64,000 nt of DNA, from the NCBI RefSeq assembly GCF_004208415.1, contig NZ_CP035758.1, positions 3,472,001-3,536,000 on the forward strand, given 5' to 3'. Positions 16,903-27,055 of this stretch are shown here, in pieces. The notes beneath the pieces are model-generated. The model was not told the DNA's origin and made no database searches. It was given only the letters and a program-made list of their open reading frames with translations. Source of the stretch: Ktedonosporobacter rubrisoli. GTDB lineage: Bacteria; Chloroflexota; Ktedonobacteria; Ktedonobacterales; Ktedonobacteraceae. Positions within the stretch are counted from its first letter, which is position 1. The number at the start of each line of letters is the position of its first letter. The position numbers and the translations under genes are program-made.

Positions 16903-17088
16903 CTACCAGTCGCCACCCGCCCTACAGACTGTAACGGATTCTTCACCACATTGGCCTCCAACGACCTCTTCGAGCTCCTGCTCAGTAAGCTCTTCACCAA
17001 TGGGGAGAGCTGGCATGAGCGAAACCCATTCATTGCTTTGTTCTTCTTCGGCTTTCCAGGCCTGGATGATGCTCTCGATATTCATCAT
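16903..17088 (-). CDS. Lanthipeptide precursor 2, 61 aa
   Basis: The leader of 45 residues starts MMNIESIIQAWKAEEE and ends in EEVVGG, the C39-peptidase site. The core is QCGEESVTVCRAGGDW: two Cys, one Ser and one Thr, with an acidic aromatic end. It can form at most two thioether rings. The start has two Met codons (17088 or 17085) behind AAAGGGA. Same leader family as precursors 1 and 3. Confidence 0.88.
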   Translation of the reverse strand: MMNIESIIQAWKAEEEQSNEWVSLMPALPIGEELTEQELEEVVGGQCGEESVTVCRAGGDW

Positions 17089-17210
17089 GGATTCCCTTTC
17101 TTTTTACAAAATCTTTTCAGGATAGCTTCCAGCATTTTGCTAGAGCCATCGCACACCACTTCAATACCTTCCAGGTACTTTATAAAGAAGCGAGCACCTG
17201 CGCTCTGCTC

Positions 17211-17402
17211 CTACCACTCCTGTCCATCAGCACATTGTCGGCCGGTGAAAGCATGCTGCCCACAAAATCCCCCGACGACCTCTTCAAGCTCTTGCTCAGT
17301 GAGCTCTTCGCCAACAGGGAGAGCTGGCATGAGCGAAGTCCAGCCATCTCTCGCCTCTTCTTCGGCTTTCCAGGCCTGGATAATGCTCTCAATATTCATC
17401 AT
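17211..17402 (-). CDS. Lanthipeptide precursor 3, 63 aa
   Basis: Leader of 45 residues with EEVVGG cleavage site. Core FCGQHAFTGRQCADGQEW aligns with precursor 2 as xCGxxxxT..C..G..W. It has one Thr, no Ser and two Cys, so only one thioether ring (Thr to Cys) is possible and one Cys must stay free or pair otherwise. ATG at 17402 follows AAAGGA. It is the first precursor after lanT in transcription order. Confidence 0.87.
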   Translation of the reverse strand: MMNIESIIQAWKAEEEARDGWTSLMPALPVGEELTEQELEEVVGGFCGQHAFTGRQCADGQEW

Positions 17403-17610
17403 AGGGTTCCTTTCTTCTTGTACAGCATTCCATTTACAACCTACAAAGAACAACGATGAATCATCTATGGCAACGGCCAAACACTCGTTCCGATGATAGC
17501 CTTCATCAGGACGAACCAAGCTTTCCAGAAAATTCCTGAATGCACTGGTTTCTGGCAAACAAGGTGCTGTACTGGCCGATATGCCTCATTTCAAGATAAC
17601 CTCGCCTATC

Positions 17611-19896
17611 TCACTTACCGTCCTCGTCGTTGTGAGTCAACTGGCTCTGGATCAACTGGGCATAATACCCATTGCACTTGAGCAATTCCTGATGTGTTCC
17701 GCGCTCAACGATTGAACCCTGATCAAGCACCAGGATAAGATCAGCGTCACGAATGGTGCTCAAACGATGAGCGATAATGATCCTTGTACAGGCCAGCACA
17801 CTGAGGTTGTGCTCCACAGCCTTCTCGGTTACCACATCCAGAGAACTAGTTGCCTCGTCCAGCAGAAGTAGAACAGGATCATTGAGCAATGCCCTGGCTA
17901 ATGCGAGGCGCTGGCGTTGTCCACCGGAGAGTGCGTTTCCACTTTCTGCAATATGGGTCTCGTACTTCATCGGCATCTTCATTACATCGTCATGCAAGGC
18001 AGCCATTTGCGCTGCTCGTACGACGTCATCTATACTGGCGCTAGGATTACTTAAGGCAACATTTTCGCGGATTGACCCACTAAATAAGCTGGTATTTTGC
18101 GTGACCACTCCAAAACGCGAGCGTACCGCCTGGAAATCCAACTTCTTCAAAGGAATATCGTCGTAAAAGACCTCCCCACTGCCTGCTTGATGCAGGCCCA
18201 GAAGTAGATTGCCCAGGGTGCTTTTGCCCGAGCCGGTACGGCCCACAATCGCAACTTTTTGTCCGGCATGAATGCTAACAGAGATATCTTGCAAAACTGG
18301 AACGGCATCGGGCGCATATTGGAAAGATATCCCTTCGAGACGTATGCTCCCGGTCAACTGTAATGGCAATTGCGCAGCCTTGCCACCCTGCTCTGGTTGT
18401 GCCTCCAGGACATCAGCAATGCGCTCCAGATGGGAGTGAATTAATTGAAAACTCTTGCTATTGTTGACCAACGTGGCAATAGGCGTGAGAAAAGTAATCG
18501 CCAGTGCGTTCAATCCCAGCATCGCCCCAACGGGAAGCGTACCGCTAATCACCTGCCATGTACCAAACCAGAGCAAGGCAAGAGGTGCACCTACTCGCAA
18601 TGTGACCAGCACAGTATTCGTCAGGGCGGAAACCAGGTTGCGCCGTGCTGAGATATTGAGCTGCTCGAAGTACAAGTTAGAGCAGCGTTCGAGTGCCTGG
18701 TCCTCAATCCCCATAGCCTTGAGCGTCATCATGCCAGCAAGTACTTCCGTCATATATCCCTGGGTTTTACCCTGGGCAGTCAACTCTCGATATGAGAGCT
18801 CACGGACGAGACGATTGGTACCCAGCAGAATAGCTACTTGCAGTAAGCCGAGACCCAATACTAGCAAGCTAAAGAGCGGTGACAGCGTGAAAAGAATGAT
18901 GAAATCGATAATCACAAAACTGCCATCCAGTACCGTCGAGATCAACTGGTTACTTAGGAGATCGCGTATCACAAGGTTACTATTCATACGCGCCAGCAGA
19001 TCACCGCTCGCGCGCTGCAGGAAAAAGAGCAGAGGCAACCTGAGCAGGTGCTCAAAGAAGCGCAACATCGTACGCATATCGGTATGCATCTGCATATAGA
19101 GCATGAGCAGTTCACGCAGAAGAGAGACCACGAGCTGGGCAAGAAGTACGATTACTATGCCAAGGCCCAGCAAAGTCAGGACATCGTGTAACCCCGAAAG
19201 GACAACATGGTCAATAACCACCTCTGTTAGAGCTGGAGTCGCCAGGGCCAGTAACTGTAAAAGTAAGGAGGCACCTATGATTTGCAGGAATGCTACAGGT
19301 ACTTGCTTTACATAATTTGCAGCGTACTTACGCAAATTCACCTGCTCCCTTACGTTGCTGGGATCAAATAGGGCTCCTGGCTCAAGCAGAATGACCACAC
19401 CGGTAAAACTGCGGCAAAATTCCTCTATAGCCATGCGCATCCGTCCTGTAGCGGGATCGACCAGATCAACGTATCCAGGCGACCAGCGTTCCAAAACCTG
19501 AAAGTGATTGAAATTCCAGTGGACAATGGCCGGTATAGGGACAAAGCGGAGATCGCTTGCATTCTTTAAGGTGATGGCGCGTGTTAGCAGGCCAAAGGAG
19601 CGAGCTGCTTTAACAACAGCAGAAGCAGAAAGACCGTCGCGTCCGACGCCACAGCGCTCTCGGACCTCAGAAACGCTGGTCTTGCGTCCATAGTAGGTCA
19701 AAATCATGGCCAGACAGGCTGCTCCGCACTCGGCTATGGTCAACTGATGTAAGACCGGTACACGCTTCCTCCATGGACTTCTCATAGACGACCGTTTCCG
19801 TCTAGCCATTTCTCGTAGAGCCTTTGGCTTTCTAGAGGCTGGGGGCACCTGCCGCTGCTCCAGTGTGAGAGCCTTATCTGAATCAAACTGAGGCAT
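17611..19896 (-). CDS. lanT: LanT: peptidase-containing ABC exporter
   Basis: Bifunctional leader peptidase and exporter. The N-terminal C39 peptidase shows the catalytic Cys in IAECGAACLAMI, His in WNFNHFQVLE and Asp in LVDPATG. A six-helix transmembrane domain follows, then a nucleotide-binding domain with GRTGSGKST (Walker A), LSGGQRQRLALARAL (signature) and LLLLDEATSSLD (Walker B). It would cut after the GG of the precursors and export the cores. ATG at 19896 is chosen over 19920 because GGGAGAAG precedes it. It overlaps the upstream HlyD-like gene by 14 bp. Confidence 0.92.
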   Translation of the reverse strand: MPQFDSDKALTLEQRQVPPASRKPKALREMARRKRSSMRSPWRKRVPVLHQLTIAECGAACLAMILTYYGRKTSVSEVRERCGVGRDGLSASAVVKAARSFGLLTRAITLKNASDLRFVPIPAIVHWNFNHFQVLERWSPGYVDLVDPATGRMRMAIEEFCRSFTGVVILLEPGALFDPSNVREQVNLRKYAANYVKQVPVAFLQIIGASLLLQLLALATPALTEVVIDHVVLSGLHDVLTLLGLGIVIVLLAQLVVSLLRELLMLYMQMHTDMRTMLRFFEHLLRLPLLFFLQRASGDLLARMNSNLVIRDLLSNQLISTVLDGSFVIIDFIILFTLSPLFSLLVLGLGLLQVAILLGTNRLVRELSYRELTAQGKTQGYMTEVLAGMMTLKAMGIEDQALERCSNLYFEQLNISARRNLVSALTNTVLVTLRVGAPLALLWFGTWQVISGTLPVGAMLGLNALAITFLTPIATLVNNSKSFQLIHSHLERIADVLEAQPEQGGKAAQLPLQLTGSIRLEGISFQYAPDAVPVLQDISVSIHAGQKVAIVGRTGSGKSTLGNLLLGLHQAGSGEVFYDDIPLKKLDFQAVRSRFGVVTQNTSLFSGSIRENVALSNPSASIDDVVRAAQMAALHDDVMKMPMKYETHIAESGNALSGGQRQRLALARALLNDPVLLLLDEATSSLDVVTEKAVEHNLSVLACTRIIIAHRLSTIRDADLILVLDQGSIVERGTHQELLKCNGYYAQLIQSQLTHNDEDGK

Positions 19897-20497
19897 GGTA
19901 TGCTTCTCCCGTCGATGCAACAGGCTTTGAGATAATCAAAGACAGGACAGATGCTGAGCCAATCTGAACTTGGGCAGAGACAAGGCTGTTGGCATAGAAT
20001 TGAGCAGGTAATGGGATGGCAGATTTGACGAAGGCAGCTATGGATGGCCCTGAAATGATCTGTGAAAGCCGACCATCAAGCCTGTAGCGTTGCTGCGCCT
20101 CGGCTGGACTCAACACCTCTGGTACGATGATATCAACAGTCCCATTGATCTGCTGCTCAGATATTCCTATATGGAAGTGAACACGAGCGCCTGTATGCAA
20201 TTGCAAGGGATGTATAGGAGTGATTGGGAAGAAAAGGAGCACTGTGCTCTCCTGCATGACCTGCTTGCTCTGTATGGAATGCTGTGCAAGCACTACCCCG
20301 GAGCCACTTGCATAGATTGGTATCTGACCAAGTGAAGCAATCACAACCATCAAGGCGAATAGGCACATCAGTATCCAGAGAAACAGAAACACGGGCGGTG
20401 CTACCAGACGTGGCAGCACATTCTGTTCTTTGCTTTGTCGATAATAGTCCAACGCTTCTTTACGAAACAATGAAGATGTAGATCGCTGCATGCTCAA
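19883..20497 (-). CDS. HlyD-like membrane fusion partner of LanT, 204 aa
   Basis: A cytoplasmic N-terminus of about 35 residues is followed by one hydrophobic segment (FLFLWILMCLFALMVVIASL) and the IPIYASGSGVV stretch seen just after the membrane anchor in HlyD and NHLM-type secretion proteins. A short outer domain follows. The long coiled-coil of classic HlyD is missing. It is the first gene of the lan operon and overlaps lanT, so it probably assists export. Confidence 0.7.
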   Translation of the reverse strand: MSMQRSTSSLFRKEALDYYRQSKEQNVLPRLVAPPVFLFLWILMCLFALMVVIASLGQIPIYASGSGVVLAQHSIQSKQVMQESTVLLFFPITPIHPLQLHTGARVHFHIGISEQQINGTVDIIVPEVLSPAEAQQRYRLDGRLSQIISGPSIAAFVKSAIPLPAQFYANSLVSAQVQIGSASVLSLIISKPVASTGEAYHASV

Positions 20498-20878
20498 ACC
20501 TTTCCAAAGCCCCTCTGAATTCCTCTCGTATTCACTAACTTATCTGCCTGGAAGTGTACACGGAGTGCAGAAGAAAACACATCTCCCGTTCGAGGTATTT
20601 TTATGGGAACTGAATTCTGGATGAGAGAAGGTTTTCTCCCCCTAACGGTGGAGGGATGCAACAAGCCATTTGCCGTTTAAAAATACTTCGGTCGAGGGAT
20701 GCGGGCTCAGCACTGTTGCGGATAAAGTTTGAGGAGAGCGATATTCAGTAAGAAGGCCACTCATTTGCACACAGCTTTCTCTGGCGCACCCAATCGTTTA
20801 TGCGCGCAAGGTATCGTTTGTTCAGGCCCTTTGCCGAATGGGCATGTCTTGATATTACCTTAAAAGGAAATGTAACCA
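20498..20878. other. Divergent intergenic region of the lanthipeptide cluster
   Basis: 380 bp without a gene, between the leftward lan operon and the rightward radical SAM gene; it should hold both promoters. An AAAAGGAA ribosome site precedes the ATG at 20879. I see no clear operator pair. Confidence 0.4.
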
Positions 20879-22351
20879 ATGCAAGCTGCTCAAATACCCA
20901 TGCATGTCAGCCCCTGGCCAACACTCTTAAAGTTTGACCATCAGGTTCCTATCCTGAACTGGACCTATCCCTTCACGCCCTATGAGCCACCAATGCCTGA
21001 TCCCTTCTCGATTTATAAGCAGATTGCTTCAAAGCCTCGCAGACGGGCGCTCTATCTGCACGTGCCATTCTGCGACACCATCTGTAGTTTCTGTCCATTT
21101 ACGCGCGGCCCCTTCCAGGGAACTGATGAGCTCGATCTCTATGTGCAAGCGCTGTTACGGGAGATTGAAATCAAACACAGGCACCCAACTATCCATTCAA
21201 CCCCGGTCGATTGCATCTTCTTCGGCGGAGGAACTCCCTCGGTTCTGCGTGCCGAGCATTTTTATCAATTAGGTGAAGCATTACATCGCTCGTTTGACCT
21301 GAGCCGGCTCAAAGAATTTACGATTGAATGCGAGGTCAAGAGTGTGACCCTGGAAAAGCTCAAAGCCTTTGAGCAGATCGGGGTCAATCGCGTGAGTTTC
21401 GGCGTGCAGACCTTTAACTCGCTCTATCGTGAGCTCTTCACCATGACGGCAACCGTAGATCAGATTCGTCGGGTAGCTGATTGGGTCAACGAGCGCTTCC
21501 CCTTGACGGGCGTTGATCTGATTTATGGGATGGCTGGGCAAACGCTTGATGATTTCGTCACAGATATCGACCTGATCAAGGAATTAGGAACGAGAACCAT
21601 CGATTTCTACCCCCTTAACAACTGTTCCTCCCAGCTGCGCTTGCATCAGGCTTTTGCTAAACATGGGCTGAAGCCACTTTCCGCGAATACAAAGCTCAGC
21701 TACCGTATGTTTCTCAATGAATACATGCGGGCCCAGGGGTATGTTCCTCATAATGGTCATTCCTTCACACGCAATATAGCGCCTGCTGACCATCCACGCG
21801 TTGTCGTACAGCGTAACGGAGCCACCTTCCTGTATCACGATCTGTTCAATGGGTACGCTGAGGACTTTATTGACGGCTATGGCGCAAGTGCGGCCAGTTT
21901 CTTTGGCTCTCAGCTCGTCTACAACGTCAAAAGCCGGAAGCAGTATATGGATCGGCTGCTGGGCGGAGAAGAGCGAGCATGGTTTCATGCTTATAACGGA
22001 GTGAAAGTTGCCGGAAAAGGGATTGTCGCTTTCCCTTATCGTGGAGTCTTAGAAAAGGCAAACATTGATTGGAACAATGTCGATCCCGAAACACGTGCGG
22101 CCTTCGAAGAATCGGTGGTTCAGGGGCTGGCTGCTGATCGTGGCACATCCTATGAAATTACTGAGACTGGCTGGCTCATGTATGTCAATTATATGTATGC
22201 ACTGATGCCTCGCCAGGATCAGAGAAGGTATACGAAAGCAGTTATTCGTTATCTCTCTGATGGACGTCCAATTGAAGAGATGGCATTTTTCCCCACTCGG
22301 AGCAAACGCGCGTCCATTCCTATAAGAGTAGGAGCAACAGAACTGAGATAG
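20879..22351 (+). CDS. HemN/HemW-like radical SAM protein, 490 aa
   Basis: The 4Fe-4S motif CDTICSFC (CX3CX2C) sits in LYLHVPFCDTICSFCPF at about residues 60-75, and the SAM-binding GGGTPS follows at about 117. The HemN-type second half includes GVNRVSFGVQTF. Relatives include coproporphyrinogen dehydrogenases, the heme chaperone HemW and radical SAM methyltransferases of natural-product clusters. Its position opposite the lan operon makes a peptide-modifying or cofactor role possible, but that is inference. It ends 20 bp from the convergent LuxR gene. Confidence 0.8.
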   Translation: MQAAQIPMHVSPWPTLLKFDHQVPILNWTYPFTPYEPPMPDPFSIYKQIASKPRRRALYLHVPFCDTICSFCPFTRGPFQGTDELDLYVQALLREIEIKHRHPTIHSTPVDCIFFGGGTPSVLRAEHFYQLGEALHRSFDLSRLKEFTIECEVKSVTLEKLKAFEQIGVNRVSFGVQTFNSLYRELFTMTATVDQIRRVADWVNERFPLTGVDLIYGMAGQTLDDFVTDIDLIKELGTRTIDFYPLNNCSSQLRLHQAFAKHGLKPLSANTKLSYRMFLNEYMRAQGYVPHNGHSFTRNIAPADHPRVVVQRNGATFLYHDLFNGYAEDFIDGYGASAASFFGSQLVYNVKSRKQYMDRLLGGEERAWFHAYNGVKVAGKGIVAFPYRGVLEKANIDWNNVDPETRAAFEESVVQGLAADRGTSYEITETGWLMYVNYMYALMPRQDQRRYTKAVIRYLSDGRPIEEMAFFPTRSKRASIPIRVGATELR

Positions 22352-22371
22352 AGCCACAAACGCCTTGGCTA

Positions 22372-25275
22372 CTAGAGCAGGTTTTGCTCTAAGGCATAGC
22401 GGGTAATTGCACTGCGGGTTGAGACGCCTACTTTGCGATAGATGGAGCGGATATGGGACTGCACTGTCAACGGGCTAATGATTAACTTATGAGCAATCTG
22501 TGCCCTGGTGAGCCCCTGCGCCAGGTGGCGCAAGACCTCAACTTCCCGTCTGGTCAGATGATCAGGAAGGATAGGTTGCGGTGGTGTGCATCCGCTCTGA
22601 AAGGCCAGATTAGTAGTAGGGGCGAGATCCTCTAGCATAGCACAACCGGAGTGGTAGCCCTCCCGCCAGGCTTCGAGAAAGGTATCCGACCCGACACTTG
22701 CGCGCGCTTCAGCCTCTGCCGCAGCAAAGATAGCACGCTCACGAGCTGACAAGGGAAAATGGAACTGTTCGCGTAAGGCCTGGGCCTGGCCCCACAGGGA
22801 TGCCGCTTTTCGACCCTGCTGCCGCACCGCATGACTTCTGGCCAGAACTTCTAAAGGCAAAGCAGCCCAGGCATAGCCCTTGCTCTTCAGATAATAGGAG
22901 AGGCTGGCTGAGCAGAGTGCTTCAACCTCAGTATAATTGTGCTCGCACAGTTCTGCCTCTGCCTGCCGAACGCTCAAGACGGCTATTTTTCGCTTATCCC
23001 CCATCCGGGTCATTGCTGCCAGGCATTCCGTAAACTGCTGGCGCGCCCTGAGCACATCACCCTGACTCAGGGCCAGTTCTCCCAAGAGGACGAGATAGTT
23101 AGTTGGATAGATGGTGTTGGCCAGGGTAACCGGAAGCGCCTGGCTCTCTTCAAGCAATTCCTGGATACGTGGGAGATCCTCTTGGGCTGCAAAGAGCGAC
23201 TCGGCCAGGCAGAGCAGTACATTGGCCTGGCTAGAGACGTCTTCTAGCTTTCGAAAAAGCGCGAGACTCTCCTCTAGCTGGAAGACTGCCTGGGGATACT
23301 CTGCCTGTAACGAGGAGAGAAAGCCCAGAGAATATAAGCAGAGCGCGCGGCCGATCTGATTCTCCACTGAAGCATTGAGTTGTAAGGCCTGCTCACCCAA
23401 TCGTGTGGCCTCGGGCAAATGGCCTCGATTCGCTTCTGCCCAGCTCCAGCAGTAGAGCACCGATGCGCTTAAGGCGGGACGATTTTCTTTCTGAGCTAGG
23501 AGTAGCCCCTCTTGGCAGAGAAGTACACACTGCTCGTAGTCATCCTGAAACAAGGCTAGAAAAGCGGCAGTAGTGAGCGCAATGATGTGGGTGGAGATGG
23601 AAACCGTTGCAGCTCTCTCTAGCGCACGCGCGAGAAATTGTCGTCCCTCGCTCAAATGTCCACTCATATACCAGAAACCGGAGAGCGATGTACACAAACG
23701 TAAGGCCATCTCAGAAGTGTGTAGGATTTGCTCACTCTTCTCGGGCTGCTCTAATAACCAGAAAAGAGCCATTCTAACATTATCGTAAGCCTGACTGATC
23801 TCTGCCAACCTATCTGGTTGCGAAGAGGACTGAAGCCCAAAGGGCATGATCCTGTCAACCAGGTGCAGATAATACCTCGCATGCGCTAGCTGAACCTGGA
23901 GGAGTCTTCCTGTGGAGGTCAAGACCTCCAGCCCATATTCGCGCAGCAGATCGGGCAGAACCAGGTAACTTTGCCCATTCTGCAGTTCCTGCCGCTCCAC
24001 AATATGGGCCTCGATCAAGGAGGCAAGTCCGTCGAGCACCTGTTGCTCACTGCATCCCATGGCCAGAGCAACATCCTCAAGGGCCTCAAATGAACAACTT
24101 CCTGCAAAGACCGCCAGATAGTGGAAGAGATGCTGTCCCTGCGAAGAGAGCAGCTGATAGCTCCAGGCAATTGTTTGTCGCATACTTTGTTGATGCTTAG
24201 GCAAGTCAGTACTACCCCGTGTAAGCAGAGCAAGGCAATGTTGTTGGAGCCGCATGATCAATGCTTGAGGGGAGAGTGTCTGAAGCCACCCGGCCGCCAG
24301 TTCCAGGGCCAGGGGAATCCCTGCGACACGTGTGCTGATCTGCGCCAGAGCTAACAGTTGTTCATCTGTAAGCTGGTAGGAGGAGTCTACGCGTTGGACA
24401 TATCCTAGTAAAAGTTGCACAGAAGGATTTTGAAGAAGTTCTTCACGCGTTGGGTCTTGGGCCAGATCAGGGACGGCAAGCGGAGGAACCACTAAGAGTT
24501 GTTCGCCGCGCAGTCTCAGGGCAACGCGGCTAGTCACTAACACTTTCACCTGAGGTGAGAAGAACAACACTTCCGCGAGCAAAGGAGCAGCCGGCAGAAG
24601 TTGCTCAAAGTTATCAAGTACCAGAAGCAGCTGCTTATCCTGGAAATACGTTTGGAGTTGTTCAAGCAGTGGCTGGGTATTCCGATTGCCCAGTCTGAAG
24701 TGTGCCGCAATTGTAGGAAGAAGCAGCGTTGGGTCCTGAATTCCTGCAAGCGGCAGCAATGCGAGCCCATCTGGAAAGTCCGCTGCGAGGCGAGCGGCAG
24801 CCTGCAAGGCCAGGCGTGTTTTACCTACTCCTGCCTGCCCGGTTACGGTAAGTAGACGCACCTCGGATCGTTGCAAGAGCGCGGCAAGCGCTTCCGGCTC
24901 CTGCCATCGTCCAATCAGAGGAGTCAAAGGAACAGGCAATGGCTCTCCTCGCTGTCTGGGTAGGGCGAGAGAGGTCTTTCCTACCTCCAGCTCTCCATGA
25001 GCTGCTCGTTTTCCAGGCAAAGAGTGTTCTGTTTCTTGTGTGCTCCTGGGAGCTTGGTTTTCTCTCGATGAAGTGTAAGCATCCATCAAGAAAAAATACG
25101 CTCTTACGTGTCGTTTTTTGGGGGTGATTTTCGCCATGGGAGAAACGGCATCAAGCTCGGGAACGAACAAAGCTATCTGAAGAGGGCGGGAGGCTGCTGG
25201 TATAGCTATCTTTAATGCCCTTCTAGGTTTTGCTGCGCTCTTGCAGGCAATCACACCTTCTCTTGTGTCGCACAT
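22372..25275 (-). CDS. Large LuxR-family regulator with NB-ARC-like ATPase and TPR region, about 967 aa
   Basis: Order of parts: a low-complexity N-terminus, a P-loop ATPase (VTGQAGVGKTRLAL, later LLLVLDNFEQLL), a long helical TPR-like sensor region, and a C-terminal LuxR helix-turn-helix (LTRREVEVLRHLAQGLTRAQ, then IAHKLIISPLTVQSHIRSIY). This is the LAL/MalT-like architecture, which usually activates a neighbouring pathway after binding a ligand. The true start is unclear: Met codons at 25275, 25137 and 25086 all lack a good ribosome site. The conserved part starts near PLPVPLTPLIGR. Confidence 0.85.
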   Translation of the reverse strand: MCDTREGVIACKSAAKPRRALKIAIPAASRPLQIALFVPELDAVSPMAKITPKKRHVRAYFFLMDAYTSSRENQAPRSTQETEHSLPGKRAAHGELEVGKTSLALPRQRGEPLPVPLTPLIGRWQEPEALAALLQRSEVRLLTVTGQAGVGKTRLALQAAARLAADFPDGLALLPLAGIQDPTLLLPTIAAHFRLGNRNTQPLLEQLQTYFQDKQLLLVLDNFEQLLPAAPLLAEVLFFSPQVKVLVTSRVALRLRGEQLLVVPPLAVPDLAQDPTREELLQNPSVQLLLGYVQRVDSSYQLTDEQLLALAQISTRVAGIPLALELAAGWLQTLSPQALIMRLQQHCLALLTRGSTDLPKHQQSMRQTIAWSYQLLSSQGQHLFHYLAVFAGSCSFEALEDVALAMGCSEQQVLDGLASLIEAHIVERQELQNGQSYLVLPDLLREYGLEVLTSTGRLLQVQLAHARYYLHLVDRIMPFGLQSSSQPDRLAEISQAYDNVRMALFWLLEQPEKSEQILHTSEMALRLCTSLSGFWYMSGHLSEGRQFLARALERAATVSISTHIIALTTAAFLALFQDDYEQCVLLCQEGLLLAQKENRPALSASVLYCWSWAEANRGHLPEATRLGEQALQLNASVENQIGRALCLYSLGFLSSLQAEYPQAVFQLEESLALFRKLEDVSSQANVLLCLAESLFAAQEDLPRIQELLEESQALPVTLANTIYPTNYLVLLGELALSQGDVLRARQQFTECLAAMTRMGDKRKIAVLSVRQAEAELCEHNYTEVEALCSASLSYYLKSKGYAWAALPLEVLARSHAVRQQGRKAASLWGQAQALREQFHFPLSARERAIFAAAEAEARASVGSDTFLEAWREGYHSGCAMLEDLAPTTNLAFQSGCTPPQPILPDHLTRREVEVLRHLAQGLTRAQIAHKLIISPLTVQSHIRSIYRKVGVSTRSAITRYALEQNLL

Positions 25276-25477
25276 CCAGCAAGGGTCACTTCAATCCGAT
25301 TATCGTGGTACACAGCCCCCGAACCCATATCGGCGTCACGTTCAGCTACTGTCGCATTGACATTGGAGTCACTTTCCGACTGCCCAGGCCAATATCCTTT
25401 AGTTGTGGCTGCAACCCCTGGTCGCACATGATCGCTCATATCAAATCTGTTTAAGTAGTGTCTAAAGAAGCAGGCCA

Positions 25478-26516
25478 TCAATGAAAGGATGTGCAACCCC
25501 GAATCACTTCAGGATGAGCTTGTAACCAGCGACAGCGCTCGGCCTCAACGTCTTACAGTTCATCAAGCGAACGGAAGATCCGATTGGCGAGCGGCTCGTT
25601 GGTAAGCGGCCACAAGCGTTCTGCTGGTTGGAGTTCAGGCGAATGCGGGGGCAAAAACAGCAGATGCACGCCTTCGGGAATCTGGAGTCCGGCACTCTTA
25701 TGCCAACCAGCCTGATCGAGAACCAGAAGAATGTGCTTGTGTGGTCCAACGCCCTGTTCCTGGGCAAAGGAGGCCAGAGCCAGAGAAAAGGCTGGTGTAT
25801 TCACCGTAGGCAGAAGCGCCCAACTGGTTGCTCCGCTTTGAGGCTGGACAAACCCATAGAGATACATCCACTGATAGCGCGGTCGCACCACGGCCTGCAC
25901 TCGGCTGCCCTTGCGAGCCCAGACCCGACGCAGGATCGGTTTGAGGCCGATGCGATGCTCATCCTGGCTCCACAGGTCAATCTGGGCTTCTGGATACTGC
26001 TCTCGCAGCTTTTCGACCTCCTCTGGCAGTTTTTTTCAACGCCTGCTGGGCGCCTTGGTCGCTCTGCTCATGCTGCGGGCGGAGGACGCAAGTGCTTCTG
26101 CCTAGTCGCTGCAAGTACTCCCAGCCAAGGCGAGGGTCCACCGGTCGTCCTAGACGCTGCGCCATCCAGGCCGCCACTTTGGGACCGTTCCACAGGCCAC
26201 CATCAGCAGGCGGCTGATCTAAGGCGTGATCAAGTTCCTGCTGTTGCTCGACGCTCAGGAGGCAGGGAGCGCCTTTCAGCGTGAGCCTGTGGTCAACAAT
26301 GCCTTGCTCTCCAGCCCTATTCCAGCGCTGGACTATCGTGCGAACCCACCTGGCTGTATAGCCGAGCAGGGATGCTATTTCGTCTGGCGTGTGGCCCTCC
26401 TTCATCAGCCACAGGATATGCCAGTGGGTCCGCTCGACAGAATTGGTGGCGCTTCGATAGTGGTCATGAAGCTCTTGTGATGTGAGGTCGGCCTGGACTG
26501 TCACGCGTTTCGCCAT
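25478..26516 (-). pseudogene. IS630-family transposase, frameshifted and with an internal stop
   Basis: N-terminal part (25977-26516): two helix-turn-helix regions, HTPDEIASLLGYTARWVRTI and GPKVAAWMAQRLG. C-terminal part (25553-25900): DDE residues in HILLVLDQAGWHKS and LQPAERLW; the first Asp lies in an unframed DLWSQDEHRIG segment between them. A TAA interrupts the frame just before 25553, after which the family's tail continues to 25478. Confidence 0.85.
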
Positions 26517-26539
26517 ACCTTTAGTATATTACCTAAACG

Positions 26540-27041
26540 GATTTGATACCACTGGCCTGCGCGCATCAACGACAGCACGTAAGCAAGAAACAATTGAGCG
26601 TCTACGTGCCGCCAATGCCTCACTCAACGAGAAAAAACAGGATATTACCGCGCAGAGCGTCTACGCTGAATGTGGTTTGCATTACTCCTCGTATGTCCAC
26701 AATGAGGATGCTATCGCGCTGTTCCGGGCCAGCAGCACCAACGAACCAAACGCAAGCGAAAAACCAGTGATGATACATCTTCACTGCCATCCCCTCGTGA
26801 TCGGTTGCTCAACTACAAATAATCTCAGTTAGTCATGCGCTTGCGAAAGGCGCAACAGGAGATCGAGGACCTGCAACAACAACTTGCCACGCTGGCTAAT
26901 GCATGTCTACAACGTGATGCACGGATGGTAGAGCTAGAGGCGAAGTTGGCGGAACTGGAGCCGTATCGGAGCTTTGTTGAACAAGTACGCGTGCGCATTC
27001 GGCGGCGGGAAGAACATGAGCAGGACGCCCCATCCTCGTAG
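26540..27041 (+). pseudogene. Tn554-type TnpC-like (DUF6262) remnant
   Basis: Translation gives RKQETIERLRAANASLNEKK, then QDITAQSVYAECGLHYSSYV, the typical start of TnpC-like accessory proteins. After a frameshift and stops it continues from 26835 with a coiled coil (AQQEIEDLQQQLATLANACL). No intact TnpA or TnpB recombinase is nearby, though a tyrosine recombinase remnant is at 28160-28975. Confidence 0.6.
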
Positions 27042-27055
27042 TCCTCAACTCTTCC

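Noticed and set aside
16439..17402. Repeated 40-60 base blocks as a CRISPR-like or tandem repeat array
   Set aside because: The repeats are the conserved leader codons of three lanthipeptide precursors.
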